DNA of 34,147 nt from Lachnospiraceae bacterium (lineage in GTDB: Bacteria; Bacillota; Clostridia; Lachnospirales; Lachnospiraceae): NCBI GenBank assembly GCA_900771955.1, contig CAAGPW010000288.1:1-34147 (forward strand), given 5' to 3'. This document shows, piece by piece, positions 1 through 7,243 of this stretch; within the stretch, counting starts at the first letter, position 1; each line of letters begins with the position of its first letter. The notes under the pieces were generated by a model. That model saw only the letters and a program-made list of their open reading frames with translations. It made no database searches and was not told the origin of the DNA. Position numbers and translations under genes: made by a program.

Positions 1-63
1 CTTTTTTTTGAATGCAATGTATACTTCACGAATTACTTTGGCTTTTAAATCCTGATCGTTCAT
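1..63 (-). CDS. Small 43-aa protein, N-terminal part (continues at the right end)
   Basis: This is the first 21 codons of the small gene fully visible at 34004-34135; here it runs off the left edge because the circle was cut inside it. The ATG at 63 lies 9 bp after the TGA of the coupling-protein gene, and an AGGTG ribosome site overlaps that stop, so the two are probably translationally coupled. See the right-hand copy for the protein description. Confidence 0.55.
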   Translation of the reverse strand, partial: MNDQDLKAKVIREVYIAFKKK

Positions 64-75
64 AAACACACCTCA
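1..75. repeat. 75-bp terminal direct repeat (left copy; circle closure)
   Basis: Bases 1-75 are identical to 34073-34147, beginning with C followed by eight T and ending in cacacctca. An exact overlap at both ends of a contig is what an assembler leaves on a circular molecule, and joining the ends restores an intact small gene (start at 34135) directly downstream of the coupling-protein gene. The unique circle length is 34,072 bp. Confidence 0.9.
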
Positions 76-1713
76 CAAATCCTTATAACAATTGATCTTA
101 TTTACTTCGATATACTTCCCTTTAAAATACAAAACTGCAGAATCGGAAAGATCCCCAAAATACTCCGGCGGGAAAACACGGGTTTCCGTTTCCTGTACGT
201 TCTTTCCCGTTGAAACCTTTGTACCGGCATTAAAAGAATTGCTTACCTTCAGAATCTTCTTCATACCAAATGTCTCAGAAAAATACCGGGAACTTACAAT
301 ATCATTACTACCCAGTATGATCTGGTAATTACAGTTTCCGAGAATAGAGCGTGTCCCCTCATTCCGGTACCGGTAGTCTAACTGGCTTAGGTTCTGTTGA
401 ATCAGCATGCAGATTACCGATTTGGATCGCAACGTGCTTAAGTTTGTATTGATCATCTCATAGGAAAATGATAGCTGTGGAAATTCATCCAAAAGCATCA
501 GGATGGGGCGGTTTTTAATACCTTCGGAGCTGTCAATCCGGTTCATAAATTCCTGGGATAATGATTGGATTAAGAGAGTGAAAAGTGGGGCATAGGCATT
601 TAAATGTTCCTGGCGGATCTGCAGGTAAATATCATAGCCTGCATCCAGCTGTTCTGTACTGACGTTCTCTCCACCTTTGGAAAGCAGGACATCCAAAACC
701 GGATTGCTAAAATCGAGGAGTGCACTGGTTAACGTATCATAGGATCCGGATACGTTTTTTTCATTATTTCCATACAGGCTTGATATGCATTCTTTGGCCT
801 GATCACAGTCGCTGCCTATTGCTTTTTTTACCCAGTCAAAAACATTCCCTTTTAAGATTGCGTGTACGATATCAGGAAAAGATGTTTCCGGGTTTTCGTG
901 TAGGAGTAACCAGGTGATTCCCTGGAATAACTTTCTGGCCGTTTTAGTGAAGTAGAATCCTGTTTCTCCACCTTCATCCGGAATCAGGATAGCTGCCATA
1001 TTTTTCAGATACAATTTTTTATCGGTCAGCTCCATGGACTGGATCCGTTGCAAGGGATCAAATCTGCAGCTGACGTGGAGTGCATCCGGATGATCCGGAG
1101 CAAAGCGGATAATCTTACGGTCACTGTTTTTGTGCACGTAATTGTAGATATCGCCTTTGATATCAATCGCCAAAACGGATCCGGAAAATCTCATGGCAGT
1201 TGTGATTGCAATACCGCTGGTTTTTCCGGATCCTGGAGGTCCAAATACAGCAATGTTGCATTCGCTGTTTGAGGGGATCGATACAAGACGGCCTGCATCG
1301 GTTCCGAATATGATGCCATCGGCATATTTCCAGTGCTGCAGCTGGAACATAGAAGCACTGTCCAGGCGATGCGGTTCGGCATCTTTAAAATAGTCAATCA
1401 GATCTCCGGAAGATCGGTGATAGTGGCTCTTATCATACCGGTGATTCCTTCCTGTCTGATAGCGGTAGGATTGGTCCTGGAAATTGGCATAAAACAGGAA
1501 GCCCAAAAGAACGTAGGAAGCAAGCGGGAAAAAGTCTTTGATGGTCTTATAAAGGACTGTATTGCTGCTTGAAATACCAAGAATAAAACAGGAAAGCAAT
1601 GTAAGCGGCTTTTTCAAAATTGTGATCAGAACCGCAGCGATAAAAAATCCCAAAATATGGAATTTTTTTAAAACGTACTGTAAACCATATTTTTTAATCA
1701 TATCTGAGATCAT
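73..1713 (-). CDS. VirD4/TraG-family type IV coupling protein
   Basis: A 546-aa inner-membrane ATPase of the T4CP family, which brings a relaxase-DNA complex to a secretion channel during conjugation. Hydrophobic segments lie at about residues 21-50 and 61-76, followed by a cytoplasmic nucleotide-binding domain. Walker A is GPPGSGKT at 158-165, followed by an IDIKGD segment typical of TraG/VirD4; Walker B is LMLLDEFPQ with D409-E410. The length is normal for the compact Gram-positive versions. Its ATG overlaps the TGA of the upstream MobV relaxase gene by 4 bp (ATGA), so relaxase and coupling protein are translated together. No VirB4, VirB6 or lytic-transglycosylase genes occur in the window, so the channel must come from a co-resident element (inference). 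The family call is firm; partner specificity is not visible. Confidence 0.88.
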   Translation of the reverse strand: MISDMIKKYGLQYVLKKFHILGFFIAAVLITILKKPLTLLSCFILGISSSNTVLYKTIKDFFPLASYVLLGFLFYANFQDQSYRYQTGRNHRYDKSHYHRSSGDLIDYFKDAEPHRLDSASMFQLQHWKYADGIIFGTDAGRLVSIPSNSECNIAVFGPPGSGKTSGIAITTAMRFSGSVLAIDIKGDIYNYVHKNSDRKIIRFAPDHPDALHVSCRFDPLQRIQSMELTDKKLYLKNMAAILIPDEGGETGFYFTKTARKLFQGITWLLLHENPETSFPDIVHAILKGNVFDWVKKAIGSDCDQAKECISSLYGNNEKNVSGSYDTLTSALLDFSNPVLDVLLSKGGENVSTEQLDAGYDIYLQIRQEHLNAYAPLFTLLIQSLSQEFMNRIDSSEGIKNRPILMLLDEFPQLSFSYEMINTNLSTLRSKSVICMLIQQNLSQLDYRYRNEGTRSILGNCNYQIILGSNDIVSSRYFSETFGMKKILKVSNSFNAGTKVSTGKNVQETETRVFPPEYFGDLSDSAVLYFKGKYIEVNKINCYKDL

Positions 1714-2576
1714 ACCTCAACCTCCTTATCTTTGTTTTTATTGCCCCATCCGGAATCAGAAACATTGCCCCATCCACGATCGGAACCCCAGCCGGATTCG
1801 GTACTGCGCTCAGCAGAACGGAGAGCTTCGATTTCCTTAGTAAGTTCTGCAAGCTGTTTTTCCTGCATTTTATTGGTCTGTAAAATCTGGATAAGAGATT
1901 CTAATGTAAGACCAGATTCAAAAGTGATTCCTGTTTTTTCGGTCAGGTTTTTCATCTGTGAAACCGTTAAAGGAATGGATTTTCCAGTGCTGCCTTTTTT
2001 GCGATAAACGGTAGCCTGAATCCCTGCGGAATCCAGGTGCTTCTGCAGCCCAGGATGCAAGGCATTTAAATTCGATTTTTTTGTTAACTGGTCTGCACAC
2101 AATTTATACTGAAATCCAGGATGTTTTTTATCTGGAACAGCAGGCACATACATGATGTGCAGATGATCTTTGCTGATCATGGTTCCGCTGGGGTCAACGT
2201 AGCGTTCATCCGCATGAATTTCAGCGAGAAAAACGCAGCGTTCCCCCATGGGAAGCGTGGAACAGATATACTGGTAACTTTCTTTAAAAAATGCTTCCTT
2301 TTGTTCGGGTGGACAATCACTTGGACACTGGATCACAACTTCCACCGCGCGAACAACATTTTTCCGTTTTTTATACCGGAAAATTTCACATTCCAAATCA
2401 TGCCGGTACTGATTTACTTCAGCGGCATTTTTCCCACGCTTGATCAGACTATAATTTTTCTCTTTAAGCTCTGGAACAATGGCATCATTTCCGGCTGTTT
2501 TTCCTTCCGGAAGATCACGCATGTTATGGCGGATATGCGGAAGTACATTTCCAGCCTGATATTTTATAAGCTCCAT
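1710..2576 (-). CDS. MobV (Pre/Mob) family relaxase
   Basis: A 288-aa relaxase expected to nick one strand at the plasmid oriT and lead it into a recipient. Seen: an N-terminal RHNMR motif (16-20), then N-DAIVPEL and N41 as in the MobV motif I region, and the metal/catalytic motif H121-x-D-E124 followed by H138-L-H140 before VPAVPD. This matches the HxDE...HxH pattern of MobV proteins. It is shorter than the archetype MobM of pMV158 (about 494 aa). The C-terminus has a coiled-coil stretch and a Gly-Trp-Gly-rich tail (GWGSDRGWGN type) with a charged end. I chose the ATG at 2576 because AAAGGA lies about 10 bases upstream; a longer reading to 2648 has no ribosome site and runs through the hairpin region. 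The gene overlaps the coupling-protein gene by 4 bp. The family call is good; the nick site is unknown. Confidence 0.83.
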   Translation of the reverse strand: MELIKYQAGNVLPHIRHNMRDLPEGKTAGNDAIVPELKEKNYSLIKRGKNAAEVNQYRHDLECEIFRYKKRKNVVRAVEVVIQCPSDCPPEQKEAFFKESYQYICSTLPMGERCVFLAEIHADERYVDPSGTMISKDHLHIMYVPAVPDKKHPGFQYKLCADQLTKKSNLNALHPGLQKHLDSAGIQATVYRKKGSTGKSIPLTVSQMKNLTEKTGITFESGLTLESLIQILQTNKMQEKQLAELTKEIEALRSAERSTESGWGSDRGWGNVSDSGWGNKNKDKEVEV

Positions 2577-2917
2577 ACTACAAGGTCCTTTCTTTCGGCG
2601 AATGAATGGCTCCATTTGCCGTAGGAAAGCGGGCCTGATCCGCTTCAAAGGACCTGCGCTCCACGCGCCTGTCCTTTTGGCTCATTTCGGGAGGCGAGGT
2701 ATTTTCCTACTCTGGTTTTCCCTATACAAATTAGGGGAGACAAGCTCCCCACGCTGCGTTAAGCAGCTTAATTTGCTTCCTGGGGACACCTCCGGTTTCC
2801 CCGTGAAGCCCTCCCCTTTCCGGCCAGGACGTAGCCCGTCCTACGGCGAAGCCCCGAGACGATTTCGTCTCGGGGCTTTAGCCTACCTTGGCTGCATTTT
2901 CACCGGCATCGAACCGG
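2577..2917. other. 340-bp noncoding segment packed with hairpins (candidate oriT, single-strand origin or structured mRNA leader)
   Basis: No convincing ORF. I can pair six consecutive structures. (a) 2621-2628 with 2703-2710 encloses GCGG/CCGC (2629-2643) and AAAGGAC/GTCCTTT (2647-2677). (b) A three-way junction has AAATTA/TAATTT (2728-2733/2769-2774) enclosing GGGGAG/CTCCCC (2734-2750) and GCTGC/GCAGC (2753-2767). (c) 2782-2802 is a 9-bp stem with one mismatch. (d) AGGACG/CGTCCT is at 2826-2842. (e) A perfect 12-bp stem lies at 2851-2876. (f) 2892-2928 is a 15-bp stem with one mismatch, overlapping the stop codon of the 91-aa gene. The segment looks richer in G+C than its flanks. Its place beside the relaxase gene suits an oriT or a single-strand origin, and as minus-strand RNA it would form the leader of the relaxase message. 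Neither role is proven. Confidence 0.6.
2851..2876. terminator. Perfect 12-bp GC-rich hairpin, terminator-like
   Basis: GCCCCGAGACGA and its exact reverse complement are separated by TT. On the plus strand it is followed only by TTTAG, and on the minus strand by TTCG, so the U-tract is weak on both sides. It may halt transcription between the 91-aa gene and the relaxase gene, or serve as a folded single-stranded element during transfer. Confidence 0.45.
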
Positions 2918-3193
2918 TTAAAATGCAGAGGGGGTTCCCCCCTCCGATGACGTATTTCCATTCTGGAAATCGTCATTTACCCCGTTCGCAGCCGGAAGTT
3001 TTACTGGCTCTGCAGAGACTTTTTTCTGGCGCTCCTGAATGAGTTTTTGAATGGCCTTTTTATCCATACCAAAGACCAGTTTTAAGTAGCGGTCGAAGAT
3101 TTTTTCGTATTCTTTTAATTCAGCGTTTTTCTGCTCCAGATCTGCTTCCAGATCTACGATCTGTTCCGCAATGGACAAAGGTTTTTTTGCCAT
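2918..3193 (-). CDS. Small charged coiled-coil protein, possible relaxosome accessory
   Basis: A 91-aa protein with no family I can name. Residues about 5-58 are strongly charged and heptad-like (repeated Leu/Ile with Glu/Lys), predicting a coiled coil; the remaining third is low-complexity and rich in Asn, Gly, Ser and Pro. It starts at 3193 with CAGGAG seven bases before the ATG. It lies upstream of the MobV relaxase gene on the same strand, separated by the hairpin-rich segment, and its stop codon falls inside the last of those hairpins. The position and size suit a MobC-like accessory or an oriT-binding helper, but no DNA-binding motif is obvious. That role is inference from context. Confidence 0.6.
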   Translation of the reverse strand: MAKKPLSIAEQIVDLEADLEQKNAELKEYEKIFDRYLKLVFGMDKKAIQKLIQERQKKVSAEPVKLPAANGVNDDFQNGNTSSEGGTPSAF

Positions 3194-3228
3194 AGTTGCT
3201 ATCTCCTGTAAACTAGAGCAGGATTCAT

Positions 3229-3257
3229 ATTTTGCGTATCAGAAATAAACGCAAAAT
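3229..3257. promoter_or_regulatory. Inverted repeat upstream of the 91-aa gene
   Basis: ATTTTGCGT (3229-3237) and ACGCAAAAT (3249-3257) are exact inverted arms around an 11-base spacer, and pairing extends a few bases outward with one G-T. It lies 36-64 bases upstream of the 91-aa gene's start, where a repressor site or a relaxase-binding oriT arm would be expected. Which of these it is cannot be told from sequence. Confidence 0.4.
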
Positions 3258-3385
3258 GTGACCTGCGTTGTTCTGAAAAATGTTCATATTTGGTATTTGG
3301 AATATAAAAAATTGACATTGATAGATATTCAGAATTATAATAAGACTTGTCGCGATCTTATTTCTCTGAAATACTATCGTAATGG

Positions 3386-3413
3386 GGACGGAGATGCGCC
3401 AACATCTCTGTCC
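3386..3413 (-). terminator. Hairpin just downstream of the 172-aa gene
   Basis: GGACGGAGATG pairs with CATCTCTGTCC (11 bp, one G-T pair) around a 6-base loop, 8 bp after the stop codon of the 172-aa gene. No T-run follows on the minus strand, so it may be a weak terminator or an RNA-stabilizing stem separating this gene from the mobilization genes. Confidence 0.45.
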
Positions 3414-3420
3414 TCAACTT

Positions 3421-3939
3421 TTATTCTGTAACCTGCTTAAAGTAATCCGGCGTAACATACATATGGTTATGTGTCCGCAGGTACTCCTTAATGCTCTCTG
3501 CAGTCAGATCATGCTCATAAGCCATGCAGTTATCAGAGCGGTGCTCCGGATCCTGATATACACTGTGAGCGGGCAAAATATGGTTGCGGATCACATCAAT
3601 GAGTACCGCGGTTTTATACGGCCAAATCTGTTCCAGGCGCAGGATCAGTTCGTGCGATTCCGGTACCGAATCAGCGTTGTATTTGTACAAATAATCGCCT
3701 TCTTTGCACCACATAGCCAGAGCGTCCAGAACATATCTTTCAAGGCCAAGATATTCTTCTTCTTTCAATGCTCCGTCCTCGCGGTCTAAAAAGCTGTACC
3801 AGGTCCAGAGAGGGGTATCGGAGTCTAATAAGTTGCAGAGATTTGTGATATTTAAATTTGCCTGATCAACGATAGGTAAATCTAAGAGCGTACGTTCTTT
3901 TTTTCTTCCCTTTTTCTTGAAAATAGTCCGTTTTAACAT
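3421..3939 (-). CDS. Hypothetical protein (172 aa)
   Basis: Not recognised. A soluble, acidic protein with a very basic first 17 residues (Lys/Arg rich) followed by a mixed alpha-helical body rich in Tyr, Trp, Leu and Glu. There is no signal peptide, membrane segment or catalytic motif that I can see. The ATG at 3939 is preceded by GAAAGGA at a slightly long spacing. It lies 26 bp downstream of the 249-aa gene on the same strand and is closed by the hairpin at 3386-3413, so the two probably form a two-gene operon. Its place at the edge of the mobilization region suggests a plasmid-backbone role, but nothing in the sequence specifies one. Confidence 0.65.
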   Translation of the reverse strand: MLKRTIFKKKGRKKERTLLDLPIVDQANLNITNLCNLLDSDTPLWTWYSFLDREDGALKEEEYLGLERYVLDALAMWCKEGDYLYKYNADSVPESHELILRLEQIWPYKTAVLIDVIRNHILPAHSVYQDPEHRSDNCMAYEHDLTAESIKEYLRTHNHMYVTPDYFKQVTE

Positions 3940-3965
3940 CTTCGTAAAATCCTTTCTTTGAAATT

Positions 3966-4715
3966 TTAATCCAACAGTTCGTTTCGGATGATCTCCGTTC
4001 CATCGGGTGCTTCATAGTCTACTGGGTAGCGTGAATCTCCGTGCTCGTAGACGCTAAAGAAAAAAATGGTGGGAGCATCCATATAGGCAGCCGCATTTAG
4101 CAGTTTTCCTTTGCTTTCCGGATCAGAAATTGGTTTTACTTGGGCGTCCATGACATGTGTAAAGTCAGGATCTTTTGCCAGCAACTTTTTCAGCAGCATA
4201 TCCTCATAGGCATCATCGTAATCAGATCCATATTTACGGTCACAAAAGATCAGATAATGCGGAATATTGTACCGTTTGGCATGTTGACATTCGATGACGC
4301 AAGCGTACTCCATAAAAAAAGCCTCTTCCGGATTTACGATAACATAACTTTTTGGACAGATCAAAAGTCCGTTTTTGAGTGGGATTTTCTGCATGAGCTG
4401 TGTCGAGCTTATGTCAGCCAAAGAAAGTTCTTTTCCGTCGTTAAGATATGCTGCGATATCCAGATATTTTTGTGTGAGTTCCATGAGTTCTGCACGCTTG
4501 TAGGATTCTGCCTGATCCATCTGCTTAACCAGTTCAGACAACTTTCCTTTGATGTGTTCCAAAAGGTCTGTTTTGATGCTGTCTGGGATGATCGTGAAAG
4601 TCTCCAAAAGCGTGTTTATGGTGCGTCCAAATGCCCAACCACGCTCTGATTTTTTCCTCTCTAAAATTGCTCTGTTTTTTTCCTGCAGCTGAAAACTGAA
4701 AAGTGCATTTGCCAT
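3966..4715 (-). CDS. Hypothetical protein with possible ribbon-helix-helix N-terminus (249 aa)
   Basis: Residues about 3-40 (ALFSFQLQEK onward, ending near INTLLETF) have the strand-helix-helix spacing of a ribbon-helix-helix domain, which is suggestive but not diagnostic. Residues 50-80 look coiled coil, and the C-terminal half is a mixed alpha/beta region (ECQHAKRYNIPHYLIFCDRK, a pattern of buried strands) that I do not recognise. I chose the ATG at 4715 because AAAGGAGG sits seven bases upstream; an ATG six codons earlier lies within that ribosome site. It is the first gene of the minus-strand block, driven by an extended -10 promoter that overlaps a small palindrome, which would suit autorepression if the N-terminus binds DNA. 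Confidence 0.65.
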   Translation of the reverse strand: MANALFSFQLQEKNRAILERKKSERGWAFGRTINTLLETFTIIPDSIKTDLLEHIKGKLSELVKQMDQAESYKRAELMELTQKYLDIAAYLNDGKELSLADISSTQLMQKIPLKNGLLICPKSYVIVNPEEAFFMEYACVIECQHAKRYNIPHYLIFCDRKYGSDYDDAYEDMLLKKLLAKDPDFTHVMDAQVKPISDPESKGKLLNAAAYMDAPTIFFFSVYEHGDSRYPVDYEAPDGTEIIRNELLD

Positions 4716-4737
4716 GACAGTTCCTCCTTTCATTCTT

Positions 4738-4765
4738 ATTGTACCACATACTTCTAGAAAAGTAT
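4738..4765 (-). promoter_or_regulatory. Extended -10 promoter with overlapping palindrome
   Basis: On the minus strand, TGG-TACAAT (-10 at 4743-4738 with a TGn extension) lies 22 bases before the 249-aa gene's ATG, giving a very short leader. No good -35 is visible. ATACTT (4748-4753) and AAGTAT (4760-4765) form an inverted repeat around CTAGAA immediately upstream of the -10, a likely operator. The DNA beyond (4766-4820) is almost pure A/T. Confidence 0.5.
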
Positions 4766-5412
4766 ATAGTTTTTTGAAAAAATATTATATAATTTTTTAA
4801 AAAAACACTATATATTTTGAACTGCAATGGAATGTACAGCGTAGTATTTCTTCCTGCCAATCCAGGGAAGATGCAAGTGCCTGATAAGTGCTTATTTAAT
4901 AGCAATTATTTTTGTACCATTCCGGCCGCCTGCCGCCGCAGGTAGGGCGCCCAACTCCCGCCCACGGCACCTGCAGCGTTGCTGCCAAAAGCGTGTGCCA
5001 GAAAAGGACGGTTTTGATCCCCTTTCCGATCGGTCCCCAGGGATCCCTTTTTTCTTCGCCTGGTTGCTGATCTGTCTTCTGTATCCATACGCTTTCTGGT
5101 TTTCTTCCGTTGTATCCATCGGCTTTGCTGTGTGCATCATAGCCATCCAATCCGCAAATGCAAGGGTAAATGGAACACGCACAGGCGTGCCCTTGCATCC
5201 GCGTTTTGGATGGCTATTGGAAGATGCACGCAAACCCGACGAATACAGCGAAAGAAACTCAAAAAGCATATGGAAACAGCAAACAGAGAGATGCAGCGAC
5301 CAGGCGAAGAAAAAACGCTCCCCTCTGAAATTGCTCAGAAATCTAAAAAGCATAGGCTGCGCCGGTCTGTTCTGCGGTTTTGGCTAAAATTGAGAAAATG
5401 GAGGATTTCGGA
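4766..5412. other. 647-bp intergenic region: AT-rich promoter zone, GC-rich block and long inverted repeat
   Basis: No gene here that I can support. 4766-4820 is A/T-rich upstream DNA. 4915-5000 is abruptly G+C-rich (gccgcctgccgccgcagg and similar), unlike its surroundings. 5048-5315 is the diverged inverted repeat described separately. Several overlapping ORFs of 60-153 codons exist on both strands, but none has a ribosome site or a recognisable product, and they overlap the two repeat arms in conflicting frames. Confidence 0.6.
5048..5315. repeat. Diverged long inverted repeat (arms of about 120 bp)
   Basis: The left arm (about 5048-5166) and right arm (about 5190-5315) are inverted copies with mismatches and small gaps; 5167-5189 is the spacer. 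Matching blocks include GCAAGGG/CCCTTGC at the inner end, ATAGCCATCC/GGATGGCTAT and CTTCGCCTGG/CCAGGCGAAG at the outer end. CACGC/GCGTG in the centre adds a tip hairpin. The arms also match as short translated peptides (for example NQKAYG versus TQKAYG), so they may be two inverted copies of a short coding or structural unit rather than one hairpin selected as such. Confidence 0.65.
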
Positions 5413-6252
5413 ATGATTACAAGAGAAGACGTTATCGAAGAATTAAAGAGAAGAGGATATGAAGCAGTTGCAATTACGAGGATAAAAAATGGAATATTAG
5501 TTGAGGGGATTTTGATTCACGATGGTCGCAGAGTGGTGCCGTTTATCCGGACGGAAACAATTTTAAGTAAGGTAAATAAAAGAGGGACAAGCATAAATGC
5601 GGTCGTAGATGGTATTTTGGAATTTTGCAAAGCACACACAAATCATCCGTTAAATATGGAAAATCTGTCAAATCGGGAGTTTGTATTGAGACATATTAAT
5701 GTTGCTTTTCAGAAAGTCAGCAATGAAGAAATCGTAAAAAAACCGTGCAGCTATTTCGGCGGAGTGGAGCAGTATTTATACATATCGGAGCAGGCAGGCG
5801 AGGACGGACAGTATTTTTTGCCGGTGACACGAACGATATTAAGCCTTGCGCAGATTAAGGAAAAGGAAGCATGGGAAGCGGCTCGCAAGAATTTACATGA
5901 CAGTATTGTGATTCAGAGTTTTTACGATGTATTTGCAAAAATAATGGGAAATGAAGTTGCCGATATGTTTTTGGATGATTTTAAACCTATATATATCATC
6001 AGCACTATCAACGGCAGATATGGAGCAAGTGCTGTACTTGACAGTAAAGTGTTATCAGCCTTTGCAAGGCAGAATGATGTAAGCAATTTGCTTTTGCTTC
6101 CGTCATCAGTACATGAAGTAGTCATTATTTTGGATGTGGATTCATTCAGCGTTGAAGCCATGAGCAATGTGGCGGCAGTAGCGAATAGAGACGATGTAGA
6201 GCCGGAAGACCAGTTATCTGACATTCCATTTCTTTGGACACTTAACAATTAA
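5413..6252 (+). CDS. DUF5688-like protein (279 aa)
   Basis: It resembles the DUF5688 proteins common in Lachnospiraceae accessory DNA; their function is unknown. Seen: an N-terminal helical region beginning MITREDVIEEL, a predicted alpha/beta body with EGILIHDGRRVVPFIRTE, and a C-terminal section with strands around PIYIISTINGRYGASAVLD and VVIILDVD, ending FLWTLNN. The Ser-Val-His at LLPSSVHEVVIIL and the final acidic stretch recur in relatives as I remember them. There are no membrane segments. I chose the ATG at 5413 because GGAGG lies at 5400-5404; in-frame ATGs at 5380 and 5398 lack such spacing. It begins just after the long inverted repeat and is followed 53 bp later by the small ArdC-like gene, and these two with radC likely form one operon. 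Confidence 0.7.
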   Translation: MITREDVIEELKRRGYEAVAITRIKNGILVEGILIHDGRRVVPFIRTETILSKVNKRGTSINAVVDGILEFCKAHTNHPLNMENLSNREFVLRHINVAFQKVSNEEIVKKPCSYFGGVEQYLYISEQAGEDGQYFLPVTRTILSLAQIKEKEAWEAARKNLHDSIVIQSFYDVFAKIMGNEVADMFLDDFKPIYIISTINGRYGASAVLDSKVLSAFARQNDVSNLLLLPSSVHEVVIILDVDSFSVEAMSNVAAVANRDDVEPEDQLSDIPFLWTLNN

Positions 6253-6305
6253 TTTCATAAAAGTTCCGGATGGCTTAAAAAGCTGTCCGGGAAAAGGGAG
6301 AGAAC

Positions 6306-6626
6306 ATGACGAACGAACAGATTATTTTTGAAAAGCGGTGTGAACTGATGGATGCGGGGATTATCGGAACGACAGGGAGATATTATAATGTTGTGGATGA
6401 AGACGGGAATGAAAAAAGATTGATGGAGCCGGAGGAAATCCATACATTTTCAGCATGGAAAGCGTTGGGGTATGGCGTAAAGCGAAAGGAAAAGGCGGTT
6501 GCGAAGTTTCCAATATGGAAATACGTGGAAAAGAAGAAAGAAGCGGAAGAACAGGAAGAAGAACGGGTATTTTTGAAAATGTCATGCTTTTTCAGCTTTT
6601 CGCAGGTTGAAAAAATGGGGGAATAG
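6306..6626 (+). CDS. Small ArdC-N-like protein (106 aa)
   Basis: A 106-aa basic protein. The central segment HTFSAWKALGYGVKRKEKAVAKFPIWKY followed by FLKMSCFFSFSQVEK has the order of elements seen in the N-terminal single-stranded-DNA-binding domain of ArdC-type antirestriction proteins (aromatic-Gly-Tyr-x-Val-x-x-x-Glu-Lys-Ala, then a Phe-rich F-S-x-S-Q-V). The metallopeptidase-like half of full ArdC is absent. GGGAGAG precedes the ATG by about five bases. It sits 2 bp upstream of radC, so the pair is surely co-transcribed. A role in protecting or handling incoming single-stranded DNA is an inference from this resemblance and from being on a mobilizable plasmid. Confidence 0.6.
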   Translation: MTNEQIIFEKRCELMDAGIIGTTGRYYNVVDEDGNEKRLMEPEEIHTFSAWKALGYGVKRKEKAVAKFPIWKYVEKKKEAEEQEEERVFLKMSCFFSFSQVEKMGE

Positions 6627-6628
6627 AA

Positions 6629-7105
6629 ATGAACGTAAAAGAATATATGGTTTTGGCAAACGAGAAAAGAATCCCATATTTGGAAGAAGTGCGGGACACG
6701 GGACTGACCGATGAAAATTCATACTGTACACCGAAAGAAATCAGCAAAGTGGTACGCAATTTATACCATGCGGAGCAATTATTGGAAGAACACATTTGGA
6801 TGTTGGCATTTGATACCAAAAATCATTTGATAGGCGTATTTGAGGTTACGAAAGGGGCTTTTAACAGTTCCGTGCTGAATCCGGCGCAGATTTTACAGCG
6901 TGCTTTACTCTGTGGGGCGGTCGGGATTGCATTGGTACATAATCATCCAAGTGGAGATGTGAAACCGAGCAAAGAGGATATTTTACTTACTTCCAGAGTG
7001 ATGGAAGCGGTAAAAATCTGCGGAATTGAATTTATTGATCATGTGATAGTTTCCGGAGCGGGCAGAGATAGTATTTATAGTTTTACGCAGTATAGGGAGC
7101 TGTGA
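6629..7105 (+). CDS. radC: RadC-family JAB/MPN domain protein
   Basis: A 158-aa protein carrying the RadC JAMM signature: H104-N-H106-P-S-G-D followed by S-K-E-D117, which in JAB/MPN folds coordinates zinc. It lacks the N-terminal helix-hairpin-helix of chromosomal RadC (about 225 aa), which is typical of the short plasmid and phage versions. The molecular role of RadC-like proteins is unsettled; short forms are common next to ArdC-like and other DNA-entry genes on mobile elements. The ATG has GGGGGA about six bases upstream and follows the previous stop by 2 bp. The transcript then enters two strong GC-rich hairpins and a T-run. Confidence 0.85.
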   Translation: MNVKEYMVLANEKRIPYLEEVRDTGLTDENSYCTPKEISKVVRNLYHAEQLLEEHIWMLAFDTKNHLIGVFEVTKGAFNSSVLNPAQILQRALLCGAVGIALVHNHPSGDVKPSKEDILLTSRVMEAVKICGIEFIDHVIVSGAGRDSIYSFTQYREL

Positions 7106-7110
7106 TGAAT

Positions 7111-7214
7111 GCCAGGGAAGGCCCGTCTGGGCCAACCCTGGCACAAGGGAACCCCCGAAGCTCCCCGGCCCGCTGGGCCGCGCCCGTTCCCTTGACCTTC
7201 CCGCCCCCTTTTTT
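7111..7214 (+). terminator. Two large GC-rich hairpins followed by a T-run
   Basis: Hairpin 1 (7111-7142) is GCCAGGG-AA-GGCCC paired with GGGCC-AA-CCCTGGC around GTCT, with a symmetric AA/AA internal loop. Hairpin 2 uses AAGGGAAC (7145-7152) with GTTCCCTT (7186-7193) and an inner GGCCC/GGGCC (7167-7179). A run of six T follows at 7209-7214. It ends the DUF5688-ArdC-RadC transcript, and its elaborate fold is more than a simple terminator needs. Confidence 0.7.
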
Positions 7215-7243
7215 CTAAAAAGCTGTCAAAAATCCATATATAT

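Noticed and set aside
2121..2624. 167-codon plus-strand ORF opposite the relaxase
   Set aside because: It lies wholly antisense to the conserved MobV motifs and has no ribosome site; it is a shadow.
4892..5353. 153-codon minus-strand ORF across the long inverted repeat
   Set aside because: No ribosome site, unusual composition, and competing ORFs of similar length on the opposite strand; the arms do not support one common frame.
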